Of a DNA stretch of 64,000 bases, positions 1 through 13,683 are shown piece by piece; the first letter of the stretch is position 1, and the number at the start of each line of letters is the position of its first letter. The notes beneath the pieces are model-generated. The model saw only the letters and a program-made list of their open reading frames with translations. It was not told the DNA's origin and ran no database searches. The translations under genes were made by a program, and so were the position numbers. Source of the DNA: Microterricola gilva (lineage in GTDB: Bacteria > Actinomycetota > Actinomycetes > Actinomycetales > Microbacteriaceae); contig NZ_SHLC01000001.1 in assembly GCF_004217495.1 (NCBI RefSeq), positions 3,100,001-3,164,000 on the forward strand, written 5' to 3'.

Positions 1-548
1 TCGAGCAGCTGCCCTCCGGCGGTGTCGCGCACGAATGCGCCGTCCTCGAAGGAGTCCCAGAGCAACCGCAGGGCCTGTACGAACTCGCTGGCCTGGTCGT
101 AGCGGTGCTCGTTCGGCGCGTGGGCGTCGCGGCCGTGGTTGCCGGCCGCGCGCGGCTCCGCCCCCGTCACGACATTGAGGCCGGCCCGGCCGTCACTGAG
201 CAGGTCGACGGATGCCGTGGCCCGCGCCAACGCATAGGGGTCGCTGTATGTGGTGTTGGCCGTCGCGATCAGGCCGATCCGCTTGGTCACGCCTGCCAGG
301 TAGGTGATCGCGGAGAGCGGGTCGATCCTGGCCACGAGGTACGGGTCGCGGAACTCCAGGTCGTGCCCCGTCGCCAGCCAATCGCCGAAGAAGAGGTAGT
401 CCAGCTTGGCCGCCTCGGCCAGCTTCGCGGTGCGCCGAAGCACGGCGCCATCCCCGCGCGGGTTGTTGTGCGCGCCGGGATAGCGCCACCCGGATGGGTA
501 GCCGCCCAGCGCCCGGAACATTGCTCCGATGATGATCTGCTCGCTCAT
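1..548 (-). CDS. LLM-class FMN-dependent monooxygenase (NtaA/SnaA/DszA type), 3' end outside the window
   Basis: N-terminal 182 codons of a flavin-dependent monooxygenase of the bacterial luciferase-like fold. It starts at an ATG whose first residues are MSEQIIIGAM. Family traits visible are the early barrel strand FFGDWLA near residue 53, the RIGLIATANTTYSDPYALAR stretch, and the SDGRAGLNVVT segment that builds the flavin pocket. Members oxidise nitrilotriacetate, sulfones, sulfonates or thioethers using FMNH2 supplied by a separate reductase; a candidate reductase is encoded at 2897-3490. The natural substrate cannot be read from the sequence. The gene is divergent from the membrane protein gene at 670 and shares a 121-bp upstream region with it. 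Confidence 0.88.
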   Translation of the reverse strand, partial: MSEQIIIGAMFRALGGYPSGWRYPGAHNNPRGDGAVLRRTAKLAEAAKLDYLFFGDWLATGHDLEFRDPYLVARIDPLSAITYLAGVTKRIGLIATANTTYSDPYALARATASVDLLSDGRAGLNVVTGAEPRAAGNHGRDAHAPNEHRYDQASEFVQALRLLWDSFEDGAFVRDTAGGQLL

Positions 549-669
549 GCAGGGCACGTTACGCCGGGCGCCGGGCGGGCGCCCGCGTGTTACGGGGCGC
601 TGTTCATACGGGGAAACGCGACGTAACGTGGAGGGATCGGAGCGACCCCCGGGAGTGGGAGGTGGCAGC

Positions 670-1554
670 GTGGCCGTACAGATGGGCTTCGCCGCGTTCA
701 GTGATGACGCACTTGCCAGAGAGCGCGCGCTCGCCCGCGAGCAGGTCTATTCACGGCAGGGCCAGCAGGAGGAGCCGGGCGAGTACACGGACCCGGACAG
801 CGGGCGAACCGTGCTGCTGCGGGCGAGCGAATGGCGGCTGCTGCAACTCGAGCGCGAGCTGGCACGCCGGGCGGCGCGACGCGACGCCACGACGGCCGAG
901 CCGGCCGACCTCGGGTCGGGGCAGCGGCCGGGTCCCCGTCCCGATGGGGGCGTTGAGGATGCCGGCGCAGCGGCATCCGCACAGAGTCGGCCGGCCGGCC
1001 GGCGTCTCCTCCGGCGATCATGGGCGCCCTTCGGCGCCGGCCTGCTCCTCGGCGCCCTGGCCGCACTCACCACGACGGGCATTCTGCGGGCGCCAGACCT
1101 CGCGCTGTTCGGGGCCGGCCCGGCGGAGCAGACGCCGACGCCGACGCCCATGGCGGACGGCTACGAAGCCCTGCTGAACGTGTTCAGCGCGGACGGCAAG
1201 GGCAGCCACGAGGCGAGCCTCCCCGCCGTGCTCGAGTCGAGCTTTGCCCCGGACGACGTCGCAATCGTGTTCCTTCCCGCAAACGGCAACACCGGCACCC
1301 GCGTGTACGCCGCCCGCAACGGCCCCGCGCAGCTCTGCCTCGTCGCGGTGATCCCCTCGCAACAGCTGGCCTTGAACTGTGGCGAGCTCGCCGATGTCGC
1401 CAGGGGCGGACTCACCCTGCACTTCTGGCTCACCGACGGGCTGCAGCAGGCTCGCTCGCTACTCGGCGACAACGTCGACATCACGGCCTCGATGGCCACC
1501 GTCAGCTGGAACCCCGACGGCTCGTTCAGCATCACGCAGACGCCGATCGACTGA
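670..1554 (+). CDS. membrane-anchored hypothetical protein
   Basis: I do not recognise a named family. A GTG start is chosen because GGAGG-like bases lie seven bases upstream; earlier in-frame starts lack such a site. The 294-residue protein has a charged cytoplasmic N-terminus rich in Arg, Glu and Ala (about residues 1-115), one membrane segment near 118-140 (GAGLLLGALAALTTTGIL), and an outer domain of about 150 residues with two Cys (in AQLCLVAV and LALNCGELA) that could form a disulfide. The TPTPTPM stretch just after the membrane segment looks like a linker. Single-pass anchored proteins of this shape are common in Microbacteriaceae and mostly lack an assigned role. Confidence 0.72.
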   Translation: MAVQMGFAAFSDDALARERALAREQVYSRQGQQEEPGEYTDPDSGRTVLLRASEWRLLQLERELARRAARRDATTAEPADLGSGQRPGPRPDGGVEDAGAAASAQSRPAGRRLLRRSWAPFGAGLLLGALAALTTTGILRAPDLALFGAGPAEQTPTPTPMADGYEALLNVFSADGKGSHEASLPAVLESSFAPDDVAIVFLPANGNTGTRVYAARNGPAQLCLVAVIPSQQLALNCGELADVARGGLTLHFWLTDGLQQARSLLGDNVDITASMATVSWNPDGSFSITQTPID

Positions 1555-1559
1555 GTGGC

Positions 1560-2894
1560 CTAGCGCACGGCGCAGCCGAACGACGAGGCCTCGCCGCTTG
1601 TCGCCGGTGCCCACTCCGGGTGCGGTCGGTCATCCTCGTCGAGCTGCCACTGGCCATCGACCTCGCTGTAGCCGGCGGCGGGGCCGTTCTCGAGCAGTTC
1701 GCTGAGCGCGTGCAGCAGGGCGTCGACATCGGCGGTGCTCGAACCGAGCCCGAAGCTCGCACGCACCGCGGCCTTTCCCTGCCCGATGCGCTCCAGCAGC
1801 GGGTGGGCACAGAAGCGTCCGTCGCGCACGGCGATCCCCCACTCCGCGGAGAGCACGAGGGCCGCGAGTCGGGCGTCGAGCCCGTCGATGTGGAACGAGA
1901 CGACGCCGACCGGGTCGACGCTGTCGGAGAAGATGCGGTTCACGTGCACCCGCGGCAGTGCCTCGAGCCCCGTCAACAGCCGCTCGCGCAGGGCGCTCTC
2001 GTGATCGTGCCACTCGGCGTCGTCGAGGGCATCGATGGCCTGGATGGCGCGGGCGAGCGCCACTACGCCGAGCACATTCGGCGATCCGGCCTCGTGCCTG
2101 GCCGGGCCGAGCCGCCAGGCCGCGCCGTCGAGCGTCACGGATGTCACAGCGCCGCCCCCGCGCAGATACGGCGGCGCGGCGTCCAGCCAGTCCCTCCGAC
2201 CGACGAGCACGCCGGCACCGAATGGGGCGTAGGTCTTGTGGCCGGAGAAGGCCAGGTAGTCGACACCGTCGAAGGCGAGGTCGACGCGACGGTGCGGCAC
2301 GAGCTGCGCGCCGTCGACGGCGAGCCGTGCGCCGTGGCGGTGTGCGATGGTGGCGAGGCGCCGCAGTGGCAGGGTCTCCCCCGTCACGTTGCTGGCCCCG
2401 GTCACGGTGAGCAGCGCGGCGGGGCGCGCCTGCAGTTCGGCCTCGACGAGGAGCAGTGTCTCGGCGATGGTCTGGCCGGCCTGCACGACCCTGGCGCCCC
2501 TGCCGCCCTCCGCGCTCCACGGCAGCAGATTCGCGTGGTGTTCGATGTCGAGCAGCACGGTCTCGCCCGGAACGGCAGACGCAAGCAGTCCGAGAGCATC
2601 GGTGGTGTTGCGGGTGAAGACCACGGCATCGCCGACGCGGGCGCCGACGAATCCGCCGACGATGTCGCGCGCGTGCTCGTAGGCGGCCGTCGACACCTGT
2701 GAGGCGTAGCCGGCACCGCGGTGCACGCTCGAGTAGTACGGCAGCACCTCACTGAGGTGTGTGGCGACGGATTCGAGGGCGGGGGCGCTGGCCGCGTAGT
2801 CGAGGTTCACGGCCCTGGCTTCGCCGCCGCCCTGCAGCGGCACGGAGAGCTCACCGCCGACGACCGGCAGCAACGGACAATCAGAGATCGACAT
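1560..2894 (-). CDS. aminotransferase class V, cysteine desulfurase (SufS/CsdA) like
   Basis: PLP-dependent fold-type I enzyme of 444 residues. The Schiff-base lysine is in SGHKTYAPFGAG (about Lys220), the PLP-binding Asp is in VDGAQL (about Asp194), and a Cys in RDGRFCAHPLL sits where cysteine desulfurases carry the sulfur-accepting residue. Cysteine desulfurases remove sulfur from L-cysteine and pass it on as persulfide. No sufB/C/D/U or iscU gene is nearby, so a stand-alone desulfurase or lyase role is as likely as cluster assembly. It overlaps or abuts the FMN reductase upstream: in-frame GTG codons at 2903 and 2900 are alternative starts, and the second would give a GTGA overlap. The two genes are probably translated together. 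Confidence 0.85.
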   Translation of the reverse strand: MSISDCPLLPVVGGELSVPLQGGGEARAVNLDYAASAPALESVATHLSEVLPYYSSVHRGAGYASQVSTAAYEHARDIVGGFVGARVGDAVVFTRNTTDALGLLASAVPGETVLLDIEHHANLLPWSAEGGRGARVVQAGQTIAETLLLVEAELQARPAALLTVTGASNVTGETLPLRRLATIAHRHGARLAVDGAQLVPHRRVDLAFDGVDYLAFSGHKTYAPFGAGVLVGRRDWLDAAPPYLRGGGAVTSVTLDGAAWRLGPARHEAGSPNVLGVVALARAIQAIDALDDAEWHDHESALRERLLTGLEALPRVHVNRIFSDSVDPVGVVSFHIDGLDARLAALVLSAEWGIAVRDGRFCAHPLLERIGQGKAAVRASFGLGSSTADVDALLHALSELLENGPAAGYSEVDGQWQLDEDDRPHPEWAPATSGEASSFGCAVR

Positions 2895-2896
2895 CC

Positions 2897-3490
2897 TCAC
2901 CACGCCCCGACGTATGCGACGGGGTCGGCCGTCGGCGCGAGCGCGGCGCGCACGAGCGGCAGTCCCTGCGCGATGGCCTGGTCGATCCGGGCGGTCAGCG
3001 CGGGGTTGCTGACCTCGTAGGCGGTGAAGTCGGAATCCTGCGCGTAGACCCCGATCGGCAGCGTGAGCGCCTGGAAGAACGAGAACAACGGCCGTTCCTG
3101 GTGCTCGATGATGAGTGCGTGCTTGTCGCTTCCTCCGGTCGCCGCGAGCAGGACCGGGGTCCCGCGCAGCGAATACTGTCCGACGAAGTCGAAGACGTGC
3201 TTGAACAGCCCGGTGAACGAGGCCCGGTAGACGGGGCTCGCCACGACGAGCAGATCCGCCTCCTCGATGCGCACGATCTCCGCTTCGGCCTCTGCCGAGA
3301 GCTCGTCGCGGCGCAGCGCCCCACTGAATGCCCGACCGACCTCGCTCAGCTCGATCAGGTGTACGTCGATGTCATAGGAGCCGCCCAGTGCCCGCTCGAG
3401 CGCCACGAGAATGGCGCGAACGAGCGCGGTGGTCTTGGATGGCGCGTGCAGACTGCCGGAGACGGCGACAACGCGGAGTGAGCGGGGCAT
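2897..3490 (-). CDS. NAD(P)H-dependent FMN reductase (SsuE/MsuE type)
   Basis: Flavodoxin-fold reductase of 197 residues starting MPRSLRVVAVSGSLHAPSKT; the GSLHAPSKT loop binds the FMN phosphate. Later family features are LLVVASPVYRASFTGLFKHV and PVLLAATGGSDKHAL. Enzymes of this group reduce FMN with NAD(P)H and hand FMNH2 to two-component monooxygenases that release sulfite from sulfonates. The co-directional desulfurase-like gene follows with almost no gap, and an LLM monooxygenase is encoded at 1-548, so a sulfur-scavenging role is reasonable. Two direct repeats lie 50-85 bases upstream and may be an operator. Confidence 0.88.
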   Translation of the reverse strand: MPRSLRVVAVSGSLHAPSKTTALVRAILVALERALGGSYDIDVHLIELSEVGRAFSGALRRDELSAEAEAEIVRIEEADLLVVASPVYRASFTGLFKHVFDFVGQYSLRGTPVLLAATGGSDKHALIIEHQERPLFSFFQALTLPIGVYAQDSDFTAYEVSNPALTARIDQAIAQGLPLVRAALAPTADPVAYVGAW

Positions 3491-3540
3491 GCAGTGAACG
3501 CTATTCCGGGCGGGCGGATGCCGCGAGCCCCGGTGACACG

Positions 3541-3574
3541 CGACGTAAGAGTCGCGCAACACGGCGTAAGAGTC
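3541..3574. promoter_or_regulatory. pair of 13-bp direct repeats upstream of the FMN reductase gene
   Basis: CGACGTAAGAGTC at 3541-3553 recurs as CGGCGTAAGAGTC at 3562-3574, with one mismatch and a centre-to-centre distance of exactly 21 bp (two helical turns). The core ACGCGACGTAA is also present at 616-626, in the divergent region between the LLM monooxygenase and the gene at 670. Spacing and sharing suggest a regulator site, perhaps for sulfur supply. This is inference; the binding protein is unknown. Confidence 0.4.
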
Positions 3575-3601
3575 ACCCGGCCGAAGTCGGAGTGCCGACA
3601 C

Positions 3602-3639
3602 AAAAAAAGAGGCCACCCGCACAGGCGGGTGGCCTCTTC
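3602..3639 (-). terminator. Rho-independent terminator after the distal 5S rRNA
   Basis: Read on the minus strand, a stem formed by GAGGCCACCCGCC and GCGGGTGGCCTC around a short loop is followed by seven T residues. It lies just 3' of the 5S gene at 3651-3768. Confidence 0.88.
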
Positions 3640-3650
3640 CAACAGTTGAG

Positions 3651-3768
3651 TCCGGCGGTGTCCTACTCTCCCACAGGGTCCCCCCTGCAGTACCATCGGC
3701 GCTGAGAGTCTTAGCTTCCGGGTTCGGAATGTAACCGGGCGTTTCCCTCTCGCTATGGCCACCGAAAC
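3651..3768 (-). rRNA. rrf: 5S ribosomal RNA, distal copy
   Basis: About 118 bases with the 5S signatures: 5' GTTTCGGTGGCC, the CGAACCCGGAAGCTAAG segment and the 3' GGACACCGCCGGA that closes helix I. It differs from the proximal copy at 3891-4008 at only two positions. A terminator lies between the two copies, so this one may need its own transcription start: TATAGA at 3793-3798 would start RNA about 18 bases upstream, although its -35 is poor. Confidence 0.93.
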
Positions 3769-3847
3769 AGCACATAGTTGATATGGCTCAAGTCTATACG
3801 AGGCGGCGGGTGGCTCAGTACCGCGGCCGGCGGGTGGGGTGTTAACG

Positions 3848-3880
3848 AAAGAAAGCCACCCCCGAGGGGGTGGCTTTCTT
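3848..3880 (-). terminator. Rho-independent terminator between the two 5S genes
   Basis: Stem GAAAGCCACCCCC / GGGGGTGGCTTTC with a short loop, followed on the minus strand by TTTCGTT. It is placed right after the proximal 5S gene, where rRNA operon transcription would be expected to end. Confidence 0.8.
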
Positions 3881-3890
3881 CCAAAGTAAG

Positions 3891-4008
3891 TCCGGCGGTG
3901 TCCTACTCTCCCACAGGGTCCCCCCTGCAGTACCATCGGCGCAGAGAGTCTTAGCTTCCGGGTTCGGAATGTAACCGGGCGTTTCCCTCTCGCTATGGCC
4001 GCCGAAAC
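3891..4008 (-). rRNA. rrf: 5S ribosomal RNA, proximal copy
   Basis: Same 5S signatures as the distal copy, located 160 bases downstream of the 23S gene, in the normal 16S-23S-5S order. The two differences from the distal copy are one base in the first helix (GGCGGCC versus GGTGGCC) and one in the internal segment (CTCTGCGCC versus CTCAGCGCC). Confidence 0.95.
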
Positions 4009-4168
4009 ACTATTGATGTATCAAAGTGAATCAAACAACCAACACACAAAAGTGTTGGTGTTTGGTTCTCGACCGTACATCGAGAACCACATAGTGGACG
4101 CAAGCATTCTCACGGACTCTCACCGTGCCACACACACCAGCCTTACAACGATGTGTGTGTAATGATTT

Positions 4169-9257
<5,089 letters not shown>

Positions 9258-9443
9258 TGTTTAATAGCCAGCCACCGAAGCAACTGACACATTTTGCGCG
9301 TCGGCACCACCGGAATAGGCGGACACCTCAGCAAGTTTGAAACTGACAGAACAAATCATTACTGACTTGCTTTGTTGTTTAAATGTTTTCCAAAGGAATC
9401 TCCTACCTCACAAAGAGGTACGAGGTTTTTGGCATTTGACATT

Positions 9444-9468
9444 GTGCACGCTGTTGAGTTCTCAAGGA
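9444..9468 (-). promoter_or_regulatory. antitermination boxA-like site in the rRNA leader
   Basis: CTTGAGAACTCAACAGCGTG on the minus strand matches the TTTGAGAACTCAATAGTGTG type of boxA element known in actinobacterial rRNA leaders. A related element recurs in the 16S-23S spacer. It should load Nus factors on the elongating polymerase. Confidence 0.6.
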
Positions 9469-9528
9469 TCGGATGCACCCGGATTCTTGCCGCTTTACTC
9501 GCGGCTGCCGCTCCGAGGCAACTTCTCT

Positions 9529-9556
9529 AACTTACCAGATCATCCCCTCCCCGCAA
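9529..9556 (-). promoter_or_regulatory. rRNA operon promoter, proximal
   Basis: On the minus strand, TTGCGG (9551-9556), a 16-base spacer and TAAGTT (9529-9534). It shares its -35 hexamer and the TAAG start of its -10 hexamer with the upstream promoter at 9642-9670. It would start RNA about 270 bases before the 16S gene. Confidence 0.5.
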
Positions 9557-9641
9557 AACCGAGCGAATCAGACACTCCAGGCCCGAAAGCACCAGAAACC
9601 GACTCAAACCCGAAGGCGAGAAGAAGAAGAGGCAAGTGTCA

Positions 9642-9670
9642 ATCTTAGGCGTGAAACCCGGCCACCGCAA
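9642..9670 (-). promoter_or_regulatory. rRNA operon promoter, distal
   Basis: On the minus strand, TTGCGG (9665-9670), a 17-base spacer and TAAGAT (9642-9647). Tandem promoters are the rule for rRNA operons. Nothing further is visible between 9671 and 9798. Confidence 0.5.
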
Positions 9671-9798
9671 ATGCGGCAAACAAAGGATTTATGGCTAAGA
9701 TCTGTGTTCCCGCTTGAGGCCGGCCTGCGTTTTCCGCTTCCAAACCTGTGGGGCAACAAGGAAGACATTACGCGGCATCCAGCCCCCTGCGCAAAACG

Positions 9799-9880
9799 AG
9801 CAGCGGCGCCGGGCGTGTCGCGAAGCGCGACGCGCAGCGTCGCGAAAGGCGGCAGCCCCCACCCCGGCAAACCCGGGACC
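9799..9880. repeat. palindromic dispersed repeat, family 2, copy A
   Basis: Begins AGCAGCGGCGCCGGG, then a stem-loop CGACGC-GCA-GCGTCG, the invariant box GAAAGGCGGCAGCC and a terminal CCCGGG block. The other copies are at 13754-13833 and inside hrpA at 15344-15422. The stem bases differ between copies but stay paired. Confidence 0.7.
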
Positions 9881-9908
9881 CGCCACCGATGCCGGCCCGG
9901 TTACAACA

Positions 9909-9947
9909 CAAGGCCCCGGCCGAGCGAGCGCTCAGACCGGGGCCTTG
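9909..9947 (-). terminator. Rho-independent terminator after the aldo/keto reductase gene
   Basis: Stem AAGGCCCCGG / CCGGGGCCTT around a GC-rich loop. On the minus strand it is followed by TTGTGTTGT. It is 100 bases past the stop of the gene at 10047. Confidence 0.6.
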
Positions 9948-9957
9948 AGCAGTAGGG

Positions 9958-9982
9958 GGTTTCGACAAGCTCAACCAACGGG
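9958..9982 (+). repeat. dispersed repeat, family 1 (GTTTCGACAAGCTCAACC), copy 1
   Basis: GGTTTCGACAAGCTCAACC followed by AACGGG, next to a terminator. Five further full copies lie in this window, all in the same orientation and all between genes. Confidence 0.75.
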
Positions 9983-10046
9983 TGGGGCTCCCCCGACGGG
10001 AGGGATCCCAACCAGCGATGTCGAGACTGCGCGAGAAGCCTGCGTG

Positions 10047-10907
<861 letters not shown>

Positions 10908-10999
10908 TCACGGATGCCGCGGGCCCGGCCCATCATTGCGAACCGTTTCGCCACCGGCGAAGTCGCGTCCGCGCCATCTGTGCTGGGCAGCGAAGCGCA

Positions 11000-11752
11000 C
11001 TAGTGGTAGCGGCGGCCCTCGTCGCGGCGGAACAGGAACAGCGCGGTGGCGAGGCCGAGCACGGTCCAGACGAGGATCCCGACCCACACCCACCATTCGA
11101 GTTCCCCGCCCTGCACGGCCCAGATGACGAACTCGCGGGCCTGACGTGACGGGGTGAACTTGGACAGGGTGTTGAGCCAGTCGGCGAAGAGGATCGGCGG
11201 CAGGAACAGGCCGCCGGCGAAGGCGAGCGCGAACATCACGACCTGCACGACGGCGATCGCCGCCTTCGACGGCATCGAGTAGCCGATGCAGATACCGATG
11301 AGCATGAACGGCAGAGCGGAGACCGCGAGTGCGGCGAAGCCGGCGAGGATGCGCGGCGGCGACGCCTCGGCGGCGGTGAAGAGACCGCCGATCACGATGA
11401 CGGGGATGATCGCGGCGAGCCCGAGCATGCCGGTGGAGAACACCTGGGCCAGCACCCGCGAGAGGCCGGGCGCCGGCAGGGTGCGCAGGTACGGATCCCA
11501 CGGCTTCTCCCTGTTCTCGGCGATCGTCAGCCCGAAGCTGAACAGCGCATTCGACATCACCGCGAACACGGCGAGCGAGATGACGGCCTGGGTGGCGAAG
11601 AGCGGGTCGTTCGCGACCGTGCGCTGCGGCACGACGAAGAACAGCAGGGCCAGCGCGGGGAAGACGAGCGATCCGATCAGGGCGATGGGGATGCGCGCCG
11701 TCTCGATCAGGTCGTACTTCGCGTGCAGCATGGCCAGTGACATGGTGCTCAT
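11000..11752 (-). CDS. ABC-2 type transporter permease
   Basis: 250-residue integral membrane protein with about six hydrophobic segments (for example LIGSLVFPALALLFFVV, FAVMSNALFSFGLTIA, VVMFALAFAGGLFLPPILF). The layout with a late amphipathic FADWLNTLSKFTPSR segment fits ABC-2/DrrB-type exporters. It is last in a four-gene operon and overlaps the ATPase gene by 4 bp (ATGA). Such exporters move drugs, lipids or peptides; the cargo is unknown. Confidence 0.9.
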   Translation of the reverse strand: MSTMSLAMLHAKYDLIETARIPIALIGSLVFPALALLFFVVPQRTVANDPLFATQAVISLAVFAVMSNALFSFGLTIAENREKPWDPYLRTLPAPGLSRVLAQVFSTGMLGLAAIIPVIVIGGLFTAAEASPPRILAGFAALAVSALPFMLIGICIGYSMPSKAAIAVVQVVMFALAFAGGLFLPPILFADWLNTLSKFTPSRQAREFVIWAVQGGELEWWVWVGILVWTVLGLATALFLFRRDEGRRYH

Positions 11753-12708
11753 CGGGCGACTTCCTCGGTCTCGGTCGGGGCGGGCGATGCGGCGGCCCGG
11801 TTTGAGTGGGCCCTGTCCGACTCGGTCAGGGTGAGGAAGGCCTCCTCGAGCGTTGCGCCGCGCACGGCGAGATCGGCGAAGCGGATGCCGGAGCCCACGA
11901 GTTCGCGGATCAACTGATCGGAGTCGGCCGTGTAGAGCAGCAGCTCGGCGGCATCCGCCGAATCGGCTCCGACCGTCTCGGCCCGGGCCACTCCTGGCAG
12001 CGCACCGACGGCGGAGGGCTCCGGCGTGCGCAGCCGGATCTGGCGCACGCCGACCTTGCCGACGATGGCCTGAAGCGTGTCATCGGCGATGACCCGGCCA
12101 CCCGCCATGACAACCACGCGTTCGGCGAGAGCCTCGATCTCTTCCAGGTAGTGACTCGTGACGACAACCGTCGCGCCGGCTTCGTGCTGGCGGCGCACCG
12201 CCTGCCACAGGGTGTGCCTGCCGTCGATGTCGAGACCCGTCGTCGGCTCGTCGAGCAGCACGAGTTTGGGCCGGCCGACGAAAGCAAGCGCGACGCTGAG
12301 CCGGCGCTTCTGCCCGCCGGAGAGCGCACCGGCCTGGCGCTTGAGCAGCGGAGTGAGCCCGAACTCCTCCGCGAGCGCCTCCGTGCGCATCGGCTGCTCG
12401 AAGTGCTTGCCGACGAAGTCGATGACCTCGCCGACGCGCAGCGTCGGGGGCAGCGCCGTCTCCTGCGGCGTGCTGCCGAGGCTCTGCCGTGAGCGCACGT
12501 CCTGTGGCGAGCGGCCGAGCAGGGTGACGCTGCCGGATGTCGGGCGGCGCAGCCCGTTCAACAATGAGATGAGCGTCGTCTTGCCCGCCCCGTTCGGGCC
12601 GAGCAGGCCGAGCATGCTGCCCGCCTCGATCTCGAGGGTGACGTCGTCGACGGCGAGCACATCGCCGAAGCGGCGACTGGCGTGATCGAGCTGGGCGAGG
12701 GCGGTCAT
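11749..12708 (-). CDS. ABC transporter ATP-binding protein (DrrA/CcmA type)
   Basis: 319-residue ATPase. Walker A is GPNGAGKTT near residue 39, the Q-loop is GSTPQETALP, the signature is LSGGQKRRL, Walker B is LVLLDEPTTGLD and the switch His is in VVVTSHYLEEIE. The C-terminal ~90 residues resemble the regulatory tail of DrrA-type ATPases. The ATG at 12708 overlaps the stop of the regulator gene by 4 bp, and the 3' end overlaps the permease, so the three are translationally coupled. Confidence 0.94.
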   Translation of the reverse strand: MTALAQLDHASRRFGDVLAVDDVTLEIEAGSMLGLLGPNGAGKTTLISLLNGLRRPTSGSVTLLGRSPQDVRSRQSLGSTPQETALPPTLRVGEVIDFVGKHFEQPMRTEALAEEFGLTPLLKRQAGALSGGQKRRLSVALAFVGRPKLVLLDEPTTGLDIDGRHTLWQAVRRQHEAGATVVVTSHYLEEIEALAERVVVMAGGRVIADDTLQAIVGKVGVRQIRLRTPEPSAVGALPGVARAETVGADSADAAELLLYTADSDQLIRELVGSGIRFADLAVRGATLEEAFLTLTESDRAHSNRAAASPAPTETEEVAR

Positions 12709-13016
12709 GCTGTGCCTCCAAGGAGCTGCTTGAGCGCGTCGGTGTAGTCCTCGAAGGCGCGGCGACCGGCTTTGCTGAGGGAGATGTAAGTGACGGGCGT
12801 GCGACCCTGGTGGGTCTTCTCCACCTCGACGTATTCGGCGTCCTCGAGCTTGCGGAGGTGCGTGGAGAGGTTGCCCGGCGTCATGTCGAGCAGTTCCTGC
12901 AGCCGCGGGAAGGAGATCTTGTCGCCGGGCGGGATCGTGGCGAGCGTCGCTGTGATCTTGAGGCGGGCGGCGGCGTGGATCACCGGGTCGAGCTCGCCCT
13001 GCTGCACGGGAGCCAT
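12705..13016 (-). CDS. winged-helix transcriptional regulator (MarR/ArsR-like, HTH_34 type)
   Basis: 103-residue one-domain DNA-binding protein. The helix-turn-helix is FPRLQELLDMTPGNLSTHLR and the wing is YVEVEKTHQGRTPVTYISL, followed by a helix likely used for dimerisation. Small regulators of this group often sit in ABC-2 exporter operons and repress them. The inverted repeat at 13665-13683 ahead of the operon is the natural candidate operator. Confidence 0.9.
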   Translation of the reverse strand: MAPVQQGELDPVIHAAARLKITATLATIPPGDKISFPRLQELLDMTPGNLSTHLRKLEDAEYVEVEKTHQGRTPVTYISLSKAGRRAFEDYTDALKQLLGGTA

Positions 13017-13019
13017 GGC

Positions 13020-13661
13020 TCAGCGACCCTGGCGCAAGCGCACGGCGAACACCAGCGCGGAGAGGAGCAGCGCTCCCCCACCGAAGACGGCCATCACGAG
13101 GTTGTTCGTCGGCGCCCCGAAGAAGGGGGCGATCGCTCCGACCACGAGCATGATGATGCCGAGCACGAGCATGCTCACCTGGCGCCAGAGCGCGGCACCG
13201 GCGAGGTAGAGCGTTCCGCACATCAGTGAGAAGGCAGAGGGGAAGAAGATGCTCGCCAGCTCCTGCGACATGCCATTGGAGATGAGCCCGACGCCGAGCG
13301 CGGCGAATGCCATGCCGCAGAGCGACCACGAGATCCCGTAGACCGCGCCGGCGAAGTTCGACTCGCCCTTGACGCCGCGGTTGAGGCGCGCGCCGATGAT
13401 GGCGGAGGCGACGATGGCTCCCACGATCAGCACAGCGAAGATCGGGGCGGCCACCGCCATCGGAATAGTGAAGGCGGGGTTCCCGTCCGGGTACGCAGAC
13501 CACAGCACGAGGAAGCCGATGAGCCACGCCGCGCCCCAGATGCCGAGCATCCACGGAATCGGACGCAGCATCAGCTGGTCGACCTTGCGCTGCTGCGTGG
13601 TGATCAGCGCGAGCATCTCGGCCGCGTCATCCTGCTCATGGGGTTCGACTGCGTTCGTCAT
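13020..13661 (-). CDS. multi-pass membrane protein, first gene of the exporter operon
   Basis: 213 residues with a short charged N-terminus (MTNAVEPHEQDDAAEM) and about six hydrophobic segments, including MLGIWGAAWLIGFLVLWSAY, ISWSLCGMAFAALGVGLI and LVLGIIMLVVGAIAPFFG. No family name is recognised. ATG 13661 is preferred over a TTG six codons earlier because the predicted transcription start falls on or next to it, giving a leaderless mRNA. It lies 3 bp ahead of the regulator gene, so it is co-transcribed with the exporter genes. Confidence 0.82.
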   Translation of the reverse strand: MTNAVEPHEQDDAAEMLALITTQQRKVDQLMLRPIPWMLGIWGAAWLIGFLVLWSAYPDGNPAFTIPMAVAAPIFAVLIVGAIVASAIIGARLNRGVKGESNFAGAVYGISWSLCGMAFAALGVGLISNGMSQELASIFFPSAFSLMCGTLYLAGAALWRQVSMLVLGIIMLVVGAIAPFFGAPTNNLVMAVFGGGALLLSALVFAVRLRQGR

Positions 13662-13664
13662 AGT

Positions 13665-13683
13665 TACTTTGTAACGCAAAGTA
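13665..13683. promoter_or_regulatory. perfect 19-bp inverted repeat, candidate operator
   Basis: TACTTTGTAACGCAAAGTA: two 7-bp arms around five bases with no mismatch. It overlaps the -10 element of the promoter at 13669-13697, so a bound regulator would block polymerase. Confidence 0.65.

Noticed and set aside
1020-2702. 560-codon open frame on the plus strand
   Set aside because: It lies across the end of the anchored protein gene and antisense to the aminotransferase gene, which has full PLP motifs. No motifs appear in the plus frame.
9909-9982. Possible insertion-sequence end formed by the terminator stem and adjacent repeat
   Set aside because: No transposase, no target-site duplication and no matching opposite end; better explained as a terminator beside a dispersed repeat.
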